Shown one piece after another: positions 42,561 to 51,006 of a DNA stretch of 64,000 nucleotides. The position numbers were made by a program, and so were the translations under genes. Location: assembly GCF_048060115.1 (NCBI RefSeq), contig NZ_JBHMIM010000007.1, forward strand, positions 82,793 to 146,792, written 5' to 3'. The first letter of the stretch is position 1. Each line of letters opens with the position of its first letter. Source of the DNA: Micromonospora_E sp048060115 (GTDB taxonomy: Bacteria > Actinomycetota > Actinomycetes > Mycobacteriales > Micromonosporaceae). The notes below the pieces were generated by a model. It worked only from the letters and a program-made list of their open reading frames with translations, was not told the DNA's origin and did not search any database.

Positions 42561-42591
42561 CCCCACCATCGGGCTGACCGCGCCATCGAGC
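42549..42591 (+). repeat. Short tandem repeat at the meaB 3' end
   Basis: CCATCGGGCTGACC at 42549-42562 and again at 42566-42579, with a partial third copy at 42583-42591 (period 17). The first copy contains the meaB stop codon, so the repeat begins in coding sequence and runs into the intergenic region. Confidence 0.75.
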
Positions 42592-42667
42592 GTGCCGGGC
42601 CCGCCTGGAATGATCGGGCGGCTCGCTGGGGGCACCGAACCGGCGTCTGGTTCGTTAGGGTCGGCAC

Positions 42668-43372
42668 GTGCAGACCACCGTCGACCACACGACCATCCAA
42701 CTCGACGCGGCCACCCTCGGCTACGGCACCACGGATCCGGTGTTGCGCGACGTCACCCTGACCGTGCCACCCGGGCGGCTGTTGGCGGTCACCGGACCAT
42801 CCGGCGCCGGCAAGACCACCCTGCTCTCGGCGATGGCCGGCGTGCTGCGGCCGGTCTCCGGCACGGTCCTGCTCGGCGGTGAGCCACTGCGCGACCGGGA
42901 CCACGCCGTCACCCGCAAGGTGGTGCTGGTGCCGCAGGACAACGGGCTCGCCGCGGTGCTGACCGCCGGGGAGAATCTGCAGGTGACGCTGATCGCGTCC
43001 GGGTTGAGCCCGGTCGAGGCGCGACGCAGCGGTGCGGCCGCGCTGGAGCGCCTCGGGCTCGCCGGGCAGACCGATCAGCTCGTCGAGGAACTGTCCGGTG
43101 GCCAGCAGCAGCGCACCGCCCTGGCCCGGGCGCTCGCGCTGGGCGGCGACGTGTTGCTCGCCGACGAGGTGACCAGCGAATTGGACGCGGCCAACCGTCA
43201 GCTGGTCCTCGAACTGCTACGGGCCGAGGCGGACCGGGGCGCGACCGTCGTGTTCGCCACCCACGACCCGGAAGCCGCCGCCGCCTGCGACGCCGAGCTG
43301 CATCTGCTCGACGGCCGGGCCGAGTTGACCCGCCGCTGGTCCGAGCCGGATCAGGAGAACAACGCACTGTAA
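42668..43372 (+). CDS. ABC transporter ATP-binding protein
   Basis: 234 residues. A complete ABC ATPase: Walker A GPSGAGKTT (~res 44-52), Q-loop LVPQDNG, signature LSGGQQQR, Walker B VLLADEVTSELD (the catalytic position is DE) and H-loop FATHDPE. It resembles LolD/MacB-type exporters. No permease gene lies next to it. The neighbours are meaB and a decayed ACC deaminase, so the partner is unknown. The last 22 bases overlap the 3' end of the pseudogene on the other strand. Confidence 0.85.
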   Translation: MQTTVDHTTIQLDAATLGYGTTDPVLRDVTLTVPPGRLLAVTGPSGAGKTTLLSAMAGVLRPVSGTVLLGGEPLRDRDHAVTRKVVLVPQDNGLAAVLTAGENLQVTLIASGLSPVEARRSGAAALERLGLAGQTDQLVEELSGGQQQRTALARALALGGDVLLADEVTSELDAANRQLVLELLRAEADRGATVVFATHDPEAAAACDAELHLLDGRAELTRRWSEPDQENNAL

Positions 43373-43687
43373 CCGTTGAGCGCCGGCTGACCGCCGAGGT
43401 GCGCGTAGAGCACCGAGGCGTCACGGCCGATCTCGCCCCGGCGACCAGATCGATCAGCCCGGCCATCGACTTGCCCTCGTACACCGGGTCGGTGATCATG
43501 CCTTCGGTCCGGGCGGCCAGCCGCATCGCGTCCAGGGTGGCGTCGTCCGGTACGCCGTACACCCCGGCGTGGTAACGCTCGTCCAGCTCGACATCGGCCG
43601 GGCGCCGTTCCTGTTCGGCGACCTCGTACGCCCAGTTGGCGAAGCCGAGGCCGCCGAGGCGGCGAGCTCGAACGAGGCGATCGACAT
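43351..43687 (-). pseudogene. acdS: ACC deaminase remnant (internal deletions and a frameshift)
   Basis: The normal protein is ~340 residues and cleaves 1-aminocyclopropane-1-carboxylate (PLP enzyme). Here only pieces remain. The start MSIASFE (43687, with a good GGGAGA ribosome site) jumps into RRLGGLGFANWAYEVAEQE in another frame. This is followed by ELDERYHAGVYGVPDDATL and RTEGMITDPVYEGKSM in frame. A one-base loss near 43440 shifts the end, RDASVLYAHLGGQPALNGY, into a further frame. PLP-Lys and most of the catalytic core are missing, so it cannot be functional. A truncated GntR regulator is adjacent. Recognition rests on remembered family motifs. Confidence 0.82.
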
Positions 43688-43719
43688 GTCTGGTCTCCCG
43701 GTGTCTCGGCGGGGTCAGG

Positions 43720-44115
43720 TCAGCTGAGGGACGGGTCGGCGGCGAGTTCCACCAGCGACTGCCAGATCCGGGCGGTGATCCGGGTCGCCCCCTCGGCGTC
43801 CCGTGCGGCGCAGGCGTCGATCAGCTGTTCGTGCAGCTCCACCGTGCGGCGGGCACCGGCGGGACTGAACTGGCGGCGTTCCAGCCGACGGATCAGGGGC
43901 GGGTAGCGGGCGATGGTCGTGGCGGCGGCCCGGTTGCCGCTGGCATCGACCAGCACGTCGTGCAGTTCGTCGTCGGCGACCAGCGCGGTGTCGAGGTCGT
44001 CGGCCGCGCAGGCGGCGGCGAATCGGCGGTTGGCGGCGCGCATCCGGGCCACCCGGGTGTCGGTGAGTGCCGGTACGCCGGTCCGGGCGGCGAGTTCGTG
44101 CATGGCGCGCACCAC
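43720..44115 (-). pseudogene. GntR-family regulator remnant (FCD domain only)
   Basis: The open frame encodes the FCD ligand-binding helices of a GntR regulator (AMHELAARTG, ANRRFAAACAADDLDTALVADDELHDVLVDASGN, HEQLIDACAARDAEGA). The frame is open back to 44136 and is then stopped by TGA. The N-terminal winged-helix DNA-binding domain is absent, and the upstream sequence is unrelated. The GTG at 44115 is only a possible restart. Such regulators often flank ACC deaminase genes, so the pair looks like one decayed module. Residual expression as a dominant-negative fragment is possible but speculative. Confidence 0.75.
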
Positions 44116-44136
44116 TGCGGCGGCGTCCTGGAATTT

Positions 44137-44341
44137 TCATGTCAGAGCCCTGCCGGGTGGGCCTGGGCTCCGTGGGGGTCGATATGTTCCGACGGTGCTC
44201 GGCCTTTGGTAGTAACATCGACAACCGCCATATCAAGATCGTTCTTCCTCGGCATTGTCGCGCATCTGTCACCGGGGGTTGATCGACATTGTCCAGGAAA
44301 GCAGTCGATCGTATGGTGGGAGCAATTGCCAGGGAGGTGCG
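44137..44341 (+). promoter_or_regulatory. Region between the decayed module and the WXG-like cassette, with promoter
   Basis: 205 bases without a gene. Low-GC for this genome around 44210-44330. A promoter-like pair lies near its end: TTGTCC (44289-44294), a 17-base spacer, and TATGGT (44312-44317), about 25 bases before the ATG at 44342. This is a good fit to a vegetative actinomycete promoter for the cassette. Confidence 0.5.
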
Positions 44342-44683
44342 ATGGCGACGCCACCGGATGTCGAGCTCGACTCGGATGCGCTACGGGACCACGCCGTGTT
44401 GCTCAGCGACCGGTCCAGAGACCTGCAAGGCAGTCAGTTCGATCTCTTCCTGCTCGACTGGGCGGCGCCGGTGAGTCACCCGCAGGTCGCTGCGGCTATG
44501 CGAAGATTCTGCGAGTTCGCCCGGGACCAGTATCAGGACGTCATCGCGCTGCTCGCGGCGCTGTCGACTCGGGTCGGCTCGGCCGGGCAAGGATACGAGG
44601 AGACCGACGCGGCAACCGCAACGCAAATGAATCAGTTCCTGTCCGAGTCGCGCTTTCTGTCGGCTGATCGACGGCCGGGGTGA
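44342..44683 (+). CDS. WXG100/ESX-like small helical protein
   Basis: 113 residues. It is predicted all-helical: ELDSDALRDHAVLLSDRSRDL, then a break at FLLDWAAPVSHPQVAAAM, then EFARDQYQDVIALLAALSTRVGSAGQGYEETDAATATQMNQFL (in part). The helix-turn-helix hairpin, the length and the helical tail ending in YEETD are typical of type VII secretion (ESX) substrate or partner proteins. The ATG has a strong GGGAGGTG ribosome site. The stop is directly followed by the start region of the next gene, suggesting a translational pair. I see no T7SS core (EccC) in this window. Confidence 0.7.
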   Translation: MATPPDVELDSDALRDHAVLLSDRSRDLQGSQFDLFLLDWAAPVSHPQVAAAMRRFCEFARDQYQDVIALLAALSTRVGSAGQGYEETDAATATQMNQFLSESRFLSADRRPG

Positions 44684-44686
44684 GTG

Positions 44687-46078
44687 ATGGCGTACCGGGA
44701 CGCCGTCGAGTACATCGAGGCCATGCGGCCAGGGTACGTCGGCGCGGTCGGCGAGGAGTGCGGCAAGATGAAGGCCGCGCTGCTCGCTGCCCTGCCCGAT
44801 CTCATGTCGCTGTCCGGTCGGATCGAGTGGCGGTCCGACGCGAGCACGCTGTACGAACGGCGGCTGACCGAGGCGATACGGGTCGCCGAGGAGTTGCACG
44901 ACGGCTTCGACAAAGCCGGCGACGCGCTGACGGCGTACGCCGACGCGCAGTCCCGGGCGTTGGTGCGGTTTCGTGACGGAGTGGCGGCCGAGAACGCACT
45001 TGGCGTGCTGATCGCCGACGTGGCGGCAACCCAGTCGATCGTGGTGCTCCTGTCCGACCCGCTGCGTCAGTGGAACGACCTGCGCAGTGTCACCGGAGCG
45101 CTGGATTTCGTTGCCGAGATCGGCCATCAGGACGTGATCGAGCGGATCCGTCTCGATGCCGACCGGCTGTGGGCCCTGGCCACTGTCGCGTACGACGACG
45201 CCGCCCGGATCGAGACGACTGCGCGTCGGTACGCGGTCGACCAGCTTGAGCGCGCCTACCGGCTGCTTCCCGACTTCCTGGCGAATTCCGAGGTGAGCGC
45301 CCAGATAGTCGGCGCTGTGATCGGGGAGGAGCTGGCCGCGCCGGGATCGCGGTACCACCGAGGCCCGCCGGAGTCGCCGACGCTGCGGTTCGACGACGAC
45401 TTCCCCTACGATCCGACGGCGACGGCGACACCTGCGGACTACGCCAGCTGGAACAAATGGCGCGGGATGCTTCGAGCCGCTCAAGCGGCCCGACCCGACC
45501 TCGACGATGCGACCGCGACATACGCGCATTACATGTCCGGCCTTGGCACCGATTTCGAGATCGACTATGAAGAAGCCTATCGCGAGGATCCGATGATCGC
45601 TCAAGTGGTCGATGGCGAGATCGCGGCAGCGCAGCTTGCGGCCGAACAGATCTATCTGCGCAGCGGCGACACCAGCTTCCAGCTGGCAGGGGATCCGGTC
45701 AGCGCAGCGGAATCGATAGGCGGACAGTATCCGGCCAGCACCGAAAACTGGCAGAAGGCCATCGGCGATCACACCGTGTACGGCACCTCGGAAGTGGTGG
45801 TCGTCGGTGACCAGGCGACGATGCGGATCGTTGTGCACGCCGAGGACATGTACAACTTCAACGCAGATGCCGCCGACATCGCCACTGGCGCACCGGACGC
45901 CGAGAACGGACGGTTCTCGACGCTTGGCTGGGCGCAGCAGTTCCGTACGTACGGCGAGGTCGAGCGAACAGTCAGCTGGACGATCGGCGACGCGCCCGGC
46001 GCGACGGTGACGACTCCGAGTGGTCCGCAGCGCAACGCGCCGGGAGAGGACAGAGTAGATGGGATCGCCGATGGCTAG
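44687..46078 (+). CDS. Large two-part protein, T7SS-associated; possible toxin-type C-terminus
   Basis: About 463 residues. The first ~120 residues are helical (YRDAVEYIEAMRPGYVGAVGEE, in part), as in LXG/WXG-type N-terminal domains. The central part is charged and without recognised motifs. The last ~110 residues contain NWQKAIGDHTVYG, MRIVVHAEDMYNFN, DIATGAPDAENGRFSTLGWA and FRTYGEVERTVSW. I recall this YNFN...TGxPDxENGRF pattern at the C-termini of polymorphic-toxin-like bacterial proteins, but cannot verify it. The adjacent WXG-like gene and lipoprotein gene support a secreted effector-type system. A GTG at 44684 is an alternative start. The function is not established. Confidence 0.6.
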   Translation: MAYRDAVEYIEAMRPGYVGAVGEECGKMKAALLAALPDLMSLSGRIEWRSDASTLYERRLTEAIRVAEELHDGFDKAGDALTAYADAQSRALVRFRDGVAAENALGVLIADVAATQSIVVLLSDPLRQWNDLRSVTGALDFVAEIGHQDVIERIRLDADRLWALATVAYDDAARIETTARRYAVDQLERAYRLLPDFLANSEVSAQIVGAVIGEELAAPGSRYHRGPPESPTLRFDDDFPYDPTATATPADYASWNKWRGMLRAAQAARPDLDDATATYAHYMSGLGTDFEIDYEEAYREDPMIAQVVDGEIAAAQLAAEQIYLRSGDTSFQLAGDPVSAAESIGGQYPASTENWQKAIGDHTVYGTSEVVVVGDQATMRIVVHAEDMYNFNADAADIATGAPDAENGRFSTLGWAQQFRTYGEVERTVSWTIGDAPGATVTTPSGPQRNAPGEDRVDGIADG

Positions 46079-46577
46079 TCGTCGGATCTTCCGCTGTGCC
46101 GCCGCCGCGTTGCTGGCGGGCGTGATCGCCGGCTGCGGCGCCGATGCGGCGTCCGACCCGCCGGCCGCCCAGGTGACGGAGGAGGACCTCATGGCCACAG
46201 CCCAGATCAGGACGGACCGGCCGCCGATCGCTGATCGCTTTCCGGCGCTGGGCGAGTTCAGCCAGGTGCACTGGCAAGGCTCCGTCGTCGGTGGCGGTGA
46301 CCCGCGCGTGCCCGGCCCGTCCGACGTACTGATCCAGGCTGTCGTGCAACTCCATCAGGAGGACCTGCCTGCGCTGCGCGGCAAGTACGACTGGCGGCCG
46401 GCCGGCGCAGACTGGGACACCACGATGAGCGCCGGCCTGCGACCGTACGTGCCGACCGGCGCGGACTGGCGGCACAGCCACCAGTACGAGCAGGAGGTCC
46501 AGACGGCCCGCTTCAGCGGCCGGGTCTACCTCGACCTGGCCAGCGGAACTGTCTTTCTCGCCGTCAACTCCCGCTGA
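46059..46577 (+). CDS. Lipoprotein of unknown function, possible immunity/partner protein
   Basis: 172 residues. The N-terminus has a basic start, a hydrophobic segment and a lipobox ending IAGC (Cys ~ res 26). It would be processed by signal peptidase II and lipid-anchored outside. The mature part is ~145 residues with HWQGSVVGGGDPRVPGPSD and FSGRVYLDLASGTVFLAVN. I vaguely remember similar lipoproteins next to genes like the preceding one. It overlaps the preceding gene by 20 bases. Two ATG starts (46059, 46071) are possible. An immunity role is a guess from gene order. Confidence 0.65.
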   Translation: MGSPMASRRIFRCAAAALLAGVIAGCGADAASDPPAAQVTEEDLMATAQIRTDRPPIADRFPALGEFSQVHWQGSVVGGGDPRVPGPSDVLIQAVVQLHQEDLPALRGKYDWRPAGADWDTTMSAGLRPYVPTGADWRHSHQYEQEVQTARFSGRVYLDLASGTVFLAVNSR

Positions 46578-46599
46578 CATCGCCGCCAGACTTCCGGCG

Positions 46600-47541
46600 T
46601 CACAGTTGTGGTGCGACCTCGGCGGCGACGAGTTCCAGGTGGTCGAGGTCGGCCAGATCCAGCACCTGCAGGTAGATCCGCTGGGCGCCGATCTCGGCGT
46701 ACCGGCCGATCTTCTCCACCACCTCGGCCGGCGTACCGGCCAGGCCGTTCGCGCGTAGCTCGTCGGGCTCCCTACCGATCACCGCCGCCCGGCGGGCCAC
46801 CTCGGCGTCGTCGCGACCGCAGCAGAGGACCAGCGCGTTGGACAGCCGCAGGCTGTCCGGGTCGCGGCCACCCGCCGCGCAGGCCGCGCGGATCTGCCCG
46901 AACAGCCGCGCCGACTCGTCGATGCCCTCGAACGGGACGTTGAACTCGTCGGCGTAGCGGGCGGTCAACTGCGGCGTCCGCTTGCGTCCCTTGCCGCCGA
47001 TCAGCACCGGTGGTCCCGGCCGCTGCACCGGCTTCGGCAGCGCAGGCGAACCGGTCACCTGGTAGTACTTGCCCGGGTAGTCGAACGTGCCGCCGACCGG
47101 GGTCTCCCAGAGTCCGGTGATGATCGCGAGTTGCTCAGTCAGCCGGTCGAAGCGTTCGGCCAGCGGCGGGAACGGAATGCCGTACGCGGTGTGCTCGGCC
47201 TCGAACCAGCCGGCACCGACGCCGAACTCGACCCGGCCGCCGCTCATCTCGTCCACCTGCGCCACGGTGATCGCCAGCGGGCCCGGGTACCGGAAGGTGG
47301 CCGCGCTCATCAGCGTGCCCAGCCGGATCCGGCCGGTGTCGCGGGCCAGCCCGGCCAGGGTGGTCCAAGCGTCGGTCGGCCCGGGCAGCCCGTCCGCGTC
47401 GCCCATCACCAGGTAGTGATCGGACCGGAAGAACGCGTCGTAGCCGGCGTCCTCGGCGCATCGGGCTACCGCGAGAAGCTGCTGGTAGCTCGCGCCCTGC
47501 TGGGGTTCGGTGAAGATCCGCAAGTCCACGTCGTCGAGCAT
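46600..47541 (-). CDS. LLM-class F420-dependent oxidoreductase
   Basis: 313 residues, luciferase-like TIM-barrel family. It shows LRIFTEPQQGASYQQLL, HYLVMGD, RIRLGTLMSAATFRYPGPLA and the GGRVEFGVGAGWFEAEHTAYGIPFPPLAERFDRL stretch (in part) that typifies F420-binding actinobacterial members. The ATG at 47541 is right for the family. The apparent longer frame is a chance extension into the next gene. The substrate cannot be named. It converges with the lipoprotein gene. Confidence 0.87.
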   Translation of the reverse strand: MLDDVDLRIFTEPQQGASYQQLLAVARCAEDAGYDAFFRSDHYLVMGDADGLPGPTDAWTTLAGLARDTGRIRLGTLMSAATFRYPGPLAITVAQVDEMSGGRVEFGVGAGWFEAEHTAYGIPFPPLAERFDRLTEQLAIITGLWETPVGGTFDYPGKYYQVTGSPALPKPVQRPGPPVLIGGKGRKRTPQLTARYADEFNVPFEGIDESARLFGQIRAACAAGGRDPDSLRLSNALVLCCGRDDAEVARRAAVIGREPDELRANGLAGTPAEVVEKIGRYAEIGAQRIYLQVLDLADLDHLELVAAEVAPQL

Positions 47542-47549
47542 ATGCCCGG

Positions 47550-49094
47550 TCAGGTGCCCTCGGCCGGGCGCACCGGGACGGTGACCGACGACGCCAGGGT
47601 CCGCCGATCGGCGTCGAGCGCGTCGACCACCACGTACGCGACCGGACCGTGCACGGTGACAGCGGTCTCGAAGCCGGTCGGGTCGGCCTCGCCGAGCACC
47701 GTCGACCCGCTCGGCTGGGCACCGCCGCGTACCTGCCAGCTCGCGACTTCGGTGGCACCGTTCCAGCTGACCCGCACGGTGACCGCCTCGCCGCTGCTGG
47801 CCTCGGCGACGACGGCGGGCCGGCCGGTCGGTCGCCCGGTCCAGTCGAACCGGTACGCCCGGTAGGAGCCGTTGTCTTCGGGCAGGTGACCGGCGAACAC
47901 CATGGTGCCGTCCTCGGCGTATTCGGAGAAGTGCGGCTCGGCACCCCAGCCGACGAACGAACGGTTGCCGGGCAGCTCCTGCACCCCGCCCTGGGTACGG
48001 GCGAGCAGGTTGCCCGGCGGCGGCAGTTCGCGGACCACCGACGCGGTGCGGCCGGTCTCGTCGACGGCGAGGACCAGGCCACGGGACTGCTCCGCCTCGT
48101 CGCTGATGCCCGCCCGGTTGTCGAAGATCCCGATGGTGCCGTCGGAGCGCCGTCGGGCGTCGTGCTGCCAGGAGAAGCCGGCATCCTCGTCGAGGTCGAA
48201 GTCGCTGCGTTTGCCACCGAGACGCCACAGCACCGCCCCGCTGTCGCGGTCGATCTTGTAGATGGTCCAGGTGTGCCGGGCCGAGACCAGCAGATGGCCG
48301 TCGTGGTCGACGTCGACCGAGTTCGGGTGGAAGAAGTCGTACGGCGTGCGGGCCTGGTCGTCGGCGGGCGGATCGGCGTACGACTCGGTGAGCGGCACGT
48401 GGTCGCGGGCCTGCCAGCGGCGCACGGTCCGGCCGGTGCCGACCTCCACTTCGTGGATCACCCCGTCGTAGAGCGCACCGTCGGCGATGCCGCCGACCGT
48501 GGACAGGTCGGCGGCGACCAGCTCGTAGACGAAGAACAGCGCCGTACCGTCCTCGGTCAGGATGAAGTCGTGCTGGTCGGTCGGCAGGTCGCCGTCGGCG
48601 CGGATTCGGGTGATCTCCTGGTACGTGCTGTCGGCGATGACGAACTCGCCGCCACCGACGCCGCTGACGATCGAGCCTTCCCACCAGGTCAGCACCGGCT
48701 CGCCGGCGAGCCGCTGCACCCGCAGGTCGACGGCGACGTCGGCCGGCCCGGCGACCTGCCGGAACCAGACCGGCTCGCCGTCGCCGTCGACGATCAGCGG
48801 CCCTCGGCCGCCGGCACCGGCGGCCGGGGTCAGGAAGATCAGCCCGTCGGTCACCGGGCCGTCGACGGTCGTCTCGACGACCGGGATTCGCAGGTCCGGT
48901 CGGGTGGCGTAGCTGCGTAGGTGGTCGGGTCCGACCTCGGGTGCCGGTTCGGCCGTGGGCACCGCCGCGCCGCGTCCGAACCCGAAGCCGGCGGCCCCGC
49001 TGGCTCCGGCGGCGACCAACCCGCCGCCGACACCGAGCAGGCGACGCCGGCTGAATCGTCGGGTCGAGGGGGTGTCGTCGGGGTCGGCAACCAT
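47550..49094 (-). CDS. Tat-exported arylsulfotransferase-like protein
   Basis: 514 residues. It has a twin-arginine signal (RRRLLGVGGG, ~res 17-26, followed by a hydrophobic stretch). The body has propeller-like repeats: PTDQHDFILTEDGTALFFVYE, YDFFHPNSVDVDHDGHLLVSARHTWTIY (in part), WRLGGKRSDF and FSWQHDARRRSDG. This pattern of NSV...D..G..L.S.R and W.LGG matches the arylsulfotransferase (ASST) family. Classical ASST uses a periplasmic His nucleophile, and HDAR here is a candidate. An Ig-like or FN3-like segment ends the protein. It follows the LLM gene by a few bases but is encoded upstream in transcription. Confidence 0.75.
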   Translation of the reverse strand: MVADPDDTPSTRRFSRRRLLGVGGGLVAAGASGAAGFGFGRGAAVPTAEPAPEVGPDHLRSYATRPDLRIPVVETTVDGPVTDGLIFLTPAAGAGGRGPLIVDGDGEPVWFRQVAGPADVAVDLRVQRLAGEPVLTWWEGSIVSGVGGGEFVIADSTYQEITRIRADGDLPTDQHDFILTEDGTALFFVYELVAADLSTVGGIADGALYDGVIHEVEVGTGRTVRRWQARDHVPLTESYADPPADDQARTPYDFFHPNSVDVDHDGHLLVSARHTWTIYKIDRDSGAVLWRLGGKRSDFDLDEDAGFSWQHDARRRSDGTIGIFDNRAGISDEAEQSRGLVLAVDETGRTASVVRELPPPGNLLARTQGGVQELPGNRSFVGWGAEPHFSEYAEDGTMVFAGHLPEDNGSYRAYRFDWTGRPTGRPAVVAEASSGEAVTVRVSWNGATEVASWQVRGGAQPSGSTVLGEADPTGFETAVTVHGPVAYVVVDALDADRRTLASSVTVPVRPAEGT

Positions 49095-49184
49095 GCCGCG
49101 TTACGTTGCCATCGCTACCTGGACTCAAACCCTGCCGACGCTGTGTGGTTCCTGAACGCGTGGCCGGACGATCGAGAGGTGATC

Positions 49185-50974
49185 ATGCGCTGGTCGCAGT
49201 TGCATGTCCCCACGTTGCGCGACGACCCGGCGGAGGCCGACGCGCCGAGCCACCGGCTGCTGCTGCGGGCCGGCTTCATCCGGCAACTGATGGCCGGGCA
49301 CTACTCGTTGCTGCCGCTCGCGGTGCGGGTCCGCGCCAAGGTCATCGAGGTGATCCGGGACGAGATGACGCGGATCGGGGCACAGGAGTTCGCCCTGCCG
49401 GCGCTGCATCCGGCGGAGATCTGGCGCAAGACCGGCCGGTGGGACTCGATGGGCGAGGAGATGTTCCGATTGCGCGACCGCCGAGGCGCCGACCTCGCCC
49501 TGGGCATGACCCACGAGGAGATTTTCACGACCCTCGCCCAGGAGCTGAACTCCTACCGGGAGTTGCCGCAGCTGTGGTACCAGTTCCAGACGAAGTTCCG
49601 CGACGAGCCCCGCCCAAGGCGGGGTTGATGCGCACCCGCGAGTTCACCATGAAGGACTCGTACAGTTTCGATCTGGCCGCCGACGGGCTGGACCGCTCCT
49701 TCGACCTGCATCACGACGCGTACCAGCGGATCTTCGCCCGGTTGGGCATCCCGGCGATCGCGGTGCAGGCGTCCAGCGGCGCGATGGGCGGGTCGGCGTC
49801 GGTGGAGTTCATGTGTCCGGCGCCGACCGGCGAGGACGAGGTGGTGGACTGTCCCGGCTGCGGCTACGCCGCCAACCTGGAGAAGGCCACGTCGCGGGTC
49901 GATCCGCCGCCGGACGCCACCGAGGCACAACAGCCGGACACCGCCGGGTCCGATGCGCCGCGGCCGTTCGACACCCCGGGGGTACGCACGATCGACGACC
50001 TCGCGGTGGGTTTCGCGGCACCGGCCGACCGGCAGATCAAGACCCTGGTGTACGTGCTGGACGGCCAGCTCACCCTGGTGCTGCTGCGCGGCGACCACCC
50101 GTTGCACGAGCAGAAGCTGGCCGACGCCACCGGGGCGGCACAGCTGCGGGCGGCGCACGTCGACGAGATCCGGGCGGCGTTGGGCGCGTCGCCGGGCAGC
50201 CTGGGCGCGGTCGGGGTGGCGGCCGAGCTGCCGGTGATCGCCGACGAGGCGTTGCGTGGCCGGCGGGACATGTTCACCGGTGCCAACGTCGACGGGGTCC
50301 ACCTGCGTGGGGTCGACGTCGGCCGGGACATCGCGGTGGGTCGGTGGGCCGACCTGCGTACGGTCGCCGCCGGCCAGCCGTGCGTGCGGTGCGGCCAGCC
50401 GCTGCGGGTACGCCGGGCGATCGAGGTCGGGCACATCTTCAAGCTCGGGTACCGCTACAGCGAGGCCCTGGACGCGTCAGTGCTCGACCAGGCCGGCAAG
50501 CGGGTTCCGGTGATCATGGGTAGTTACGGGATCGGTGTGGAGCGGGCGATGGCGGCGGTGGTGGAGAGCCACCACGACGACAAGGGAATCGTCTGGCCGG
50601 TGGCGGTCGCCCCGTTCGAGGTGGCGGTGGTGCTGGCCCAGGTCGACGACGGCCCGGTCGCCGAGACCGGCGAACGGATCTACCAGCAGCTGGTGGCCGA
50701 GCGGATCGACGTGGTGATCGACGACCGGGCGGAGCGGGCCGGGGTGAAGTTCCGCGATGTCGAGTTGGTCGGCATCCCGGTGCGAGTCACCGTCGGTAAG
50801 CGGTCACTGGCCGATGGTGTGGTCGAGGTGACCGATCGGGCCACCGGCGAGACGGTCCGGGTGTCGGTGGAGCAGGTGGTCGGGCATGTCCGATCGGCGA
50901 TTCGGGGCGACGGTCCCACGTTCGCGGCGACGATCCCATCCCGTGGGCTTAGCGATCGTTCAGTGAGCCTCTAG
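49185..50974 (+). pseudogene. proS: Prolyl-tRNA synthetase, interrupted by one frameshift
   Basis: Class II bacterial-type ProRS that charges tRNA-Pro. The first frame (49185-49628) contains the motif 1 region and GMTHEEIF. It then runs off at KFRDEPRPRRG with a stop. The second frame resumes with KAGLMRTREFTMKDSYSFD, the Cys-rich CPGCGYAANLE and the insertion/editing region. The break is at a C-run, CCCCGCCCAAGG at 49608-49619, where one more C would restore PRPKAGLMRTREF. Repairing one base gives ~596 residues, normal for this family. The ATG at 49185 has GAGAGGTG. The gene is essential unless a second copy exists, so a sequencing or assembly error is a leading explanation. Confidence 0.9.
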
Positions 50975-51006
50975 ACTCGGAGTCGCCGTACGACGAGGAG
51001 GCCCCG

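Noticed and set aside
46575..46602. Hairpin between the lipoprotein and LLM genes
   Set aside because: Only a 5-bp core (CGCCG/CGGCG) with mismatched flanks. Too weak to list as a terminator.
46600..49128. An 842-codon frame joining the LLM oxidoreductase with upstream sequence
   Set aside because: The extension runs antisense-frame through the arylsulfotransferase-like gene with shadow composition. The ATG at 47541 gives the normal family length.
49106..50974. Reading the 3' part of proS as one complete 622-residue gene from 49106
   Set aside because: Its first ~170 codons are the wrong frame of proS (Arg/Pro-rich, no motifs). Real homology begins near 49616, so it is half of a frameshifted gene.
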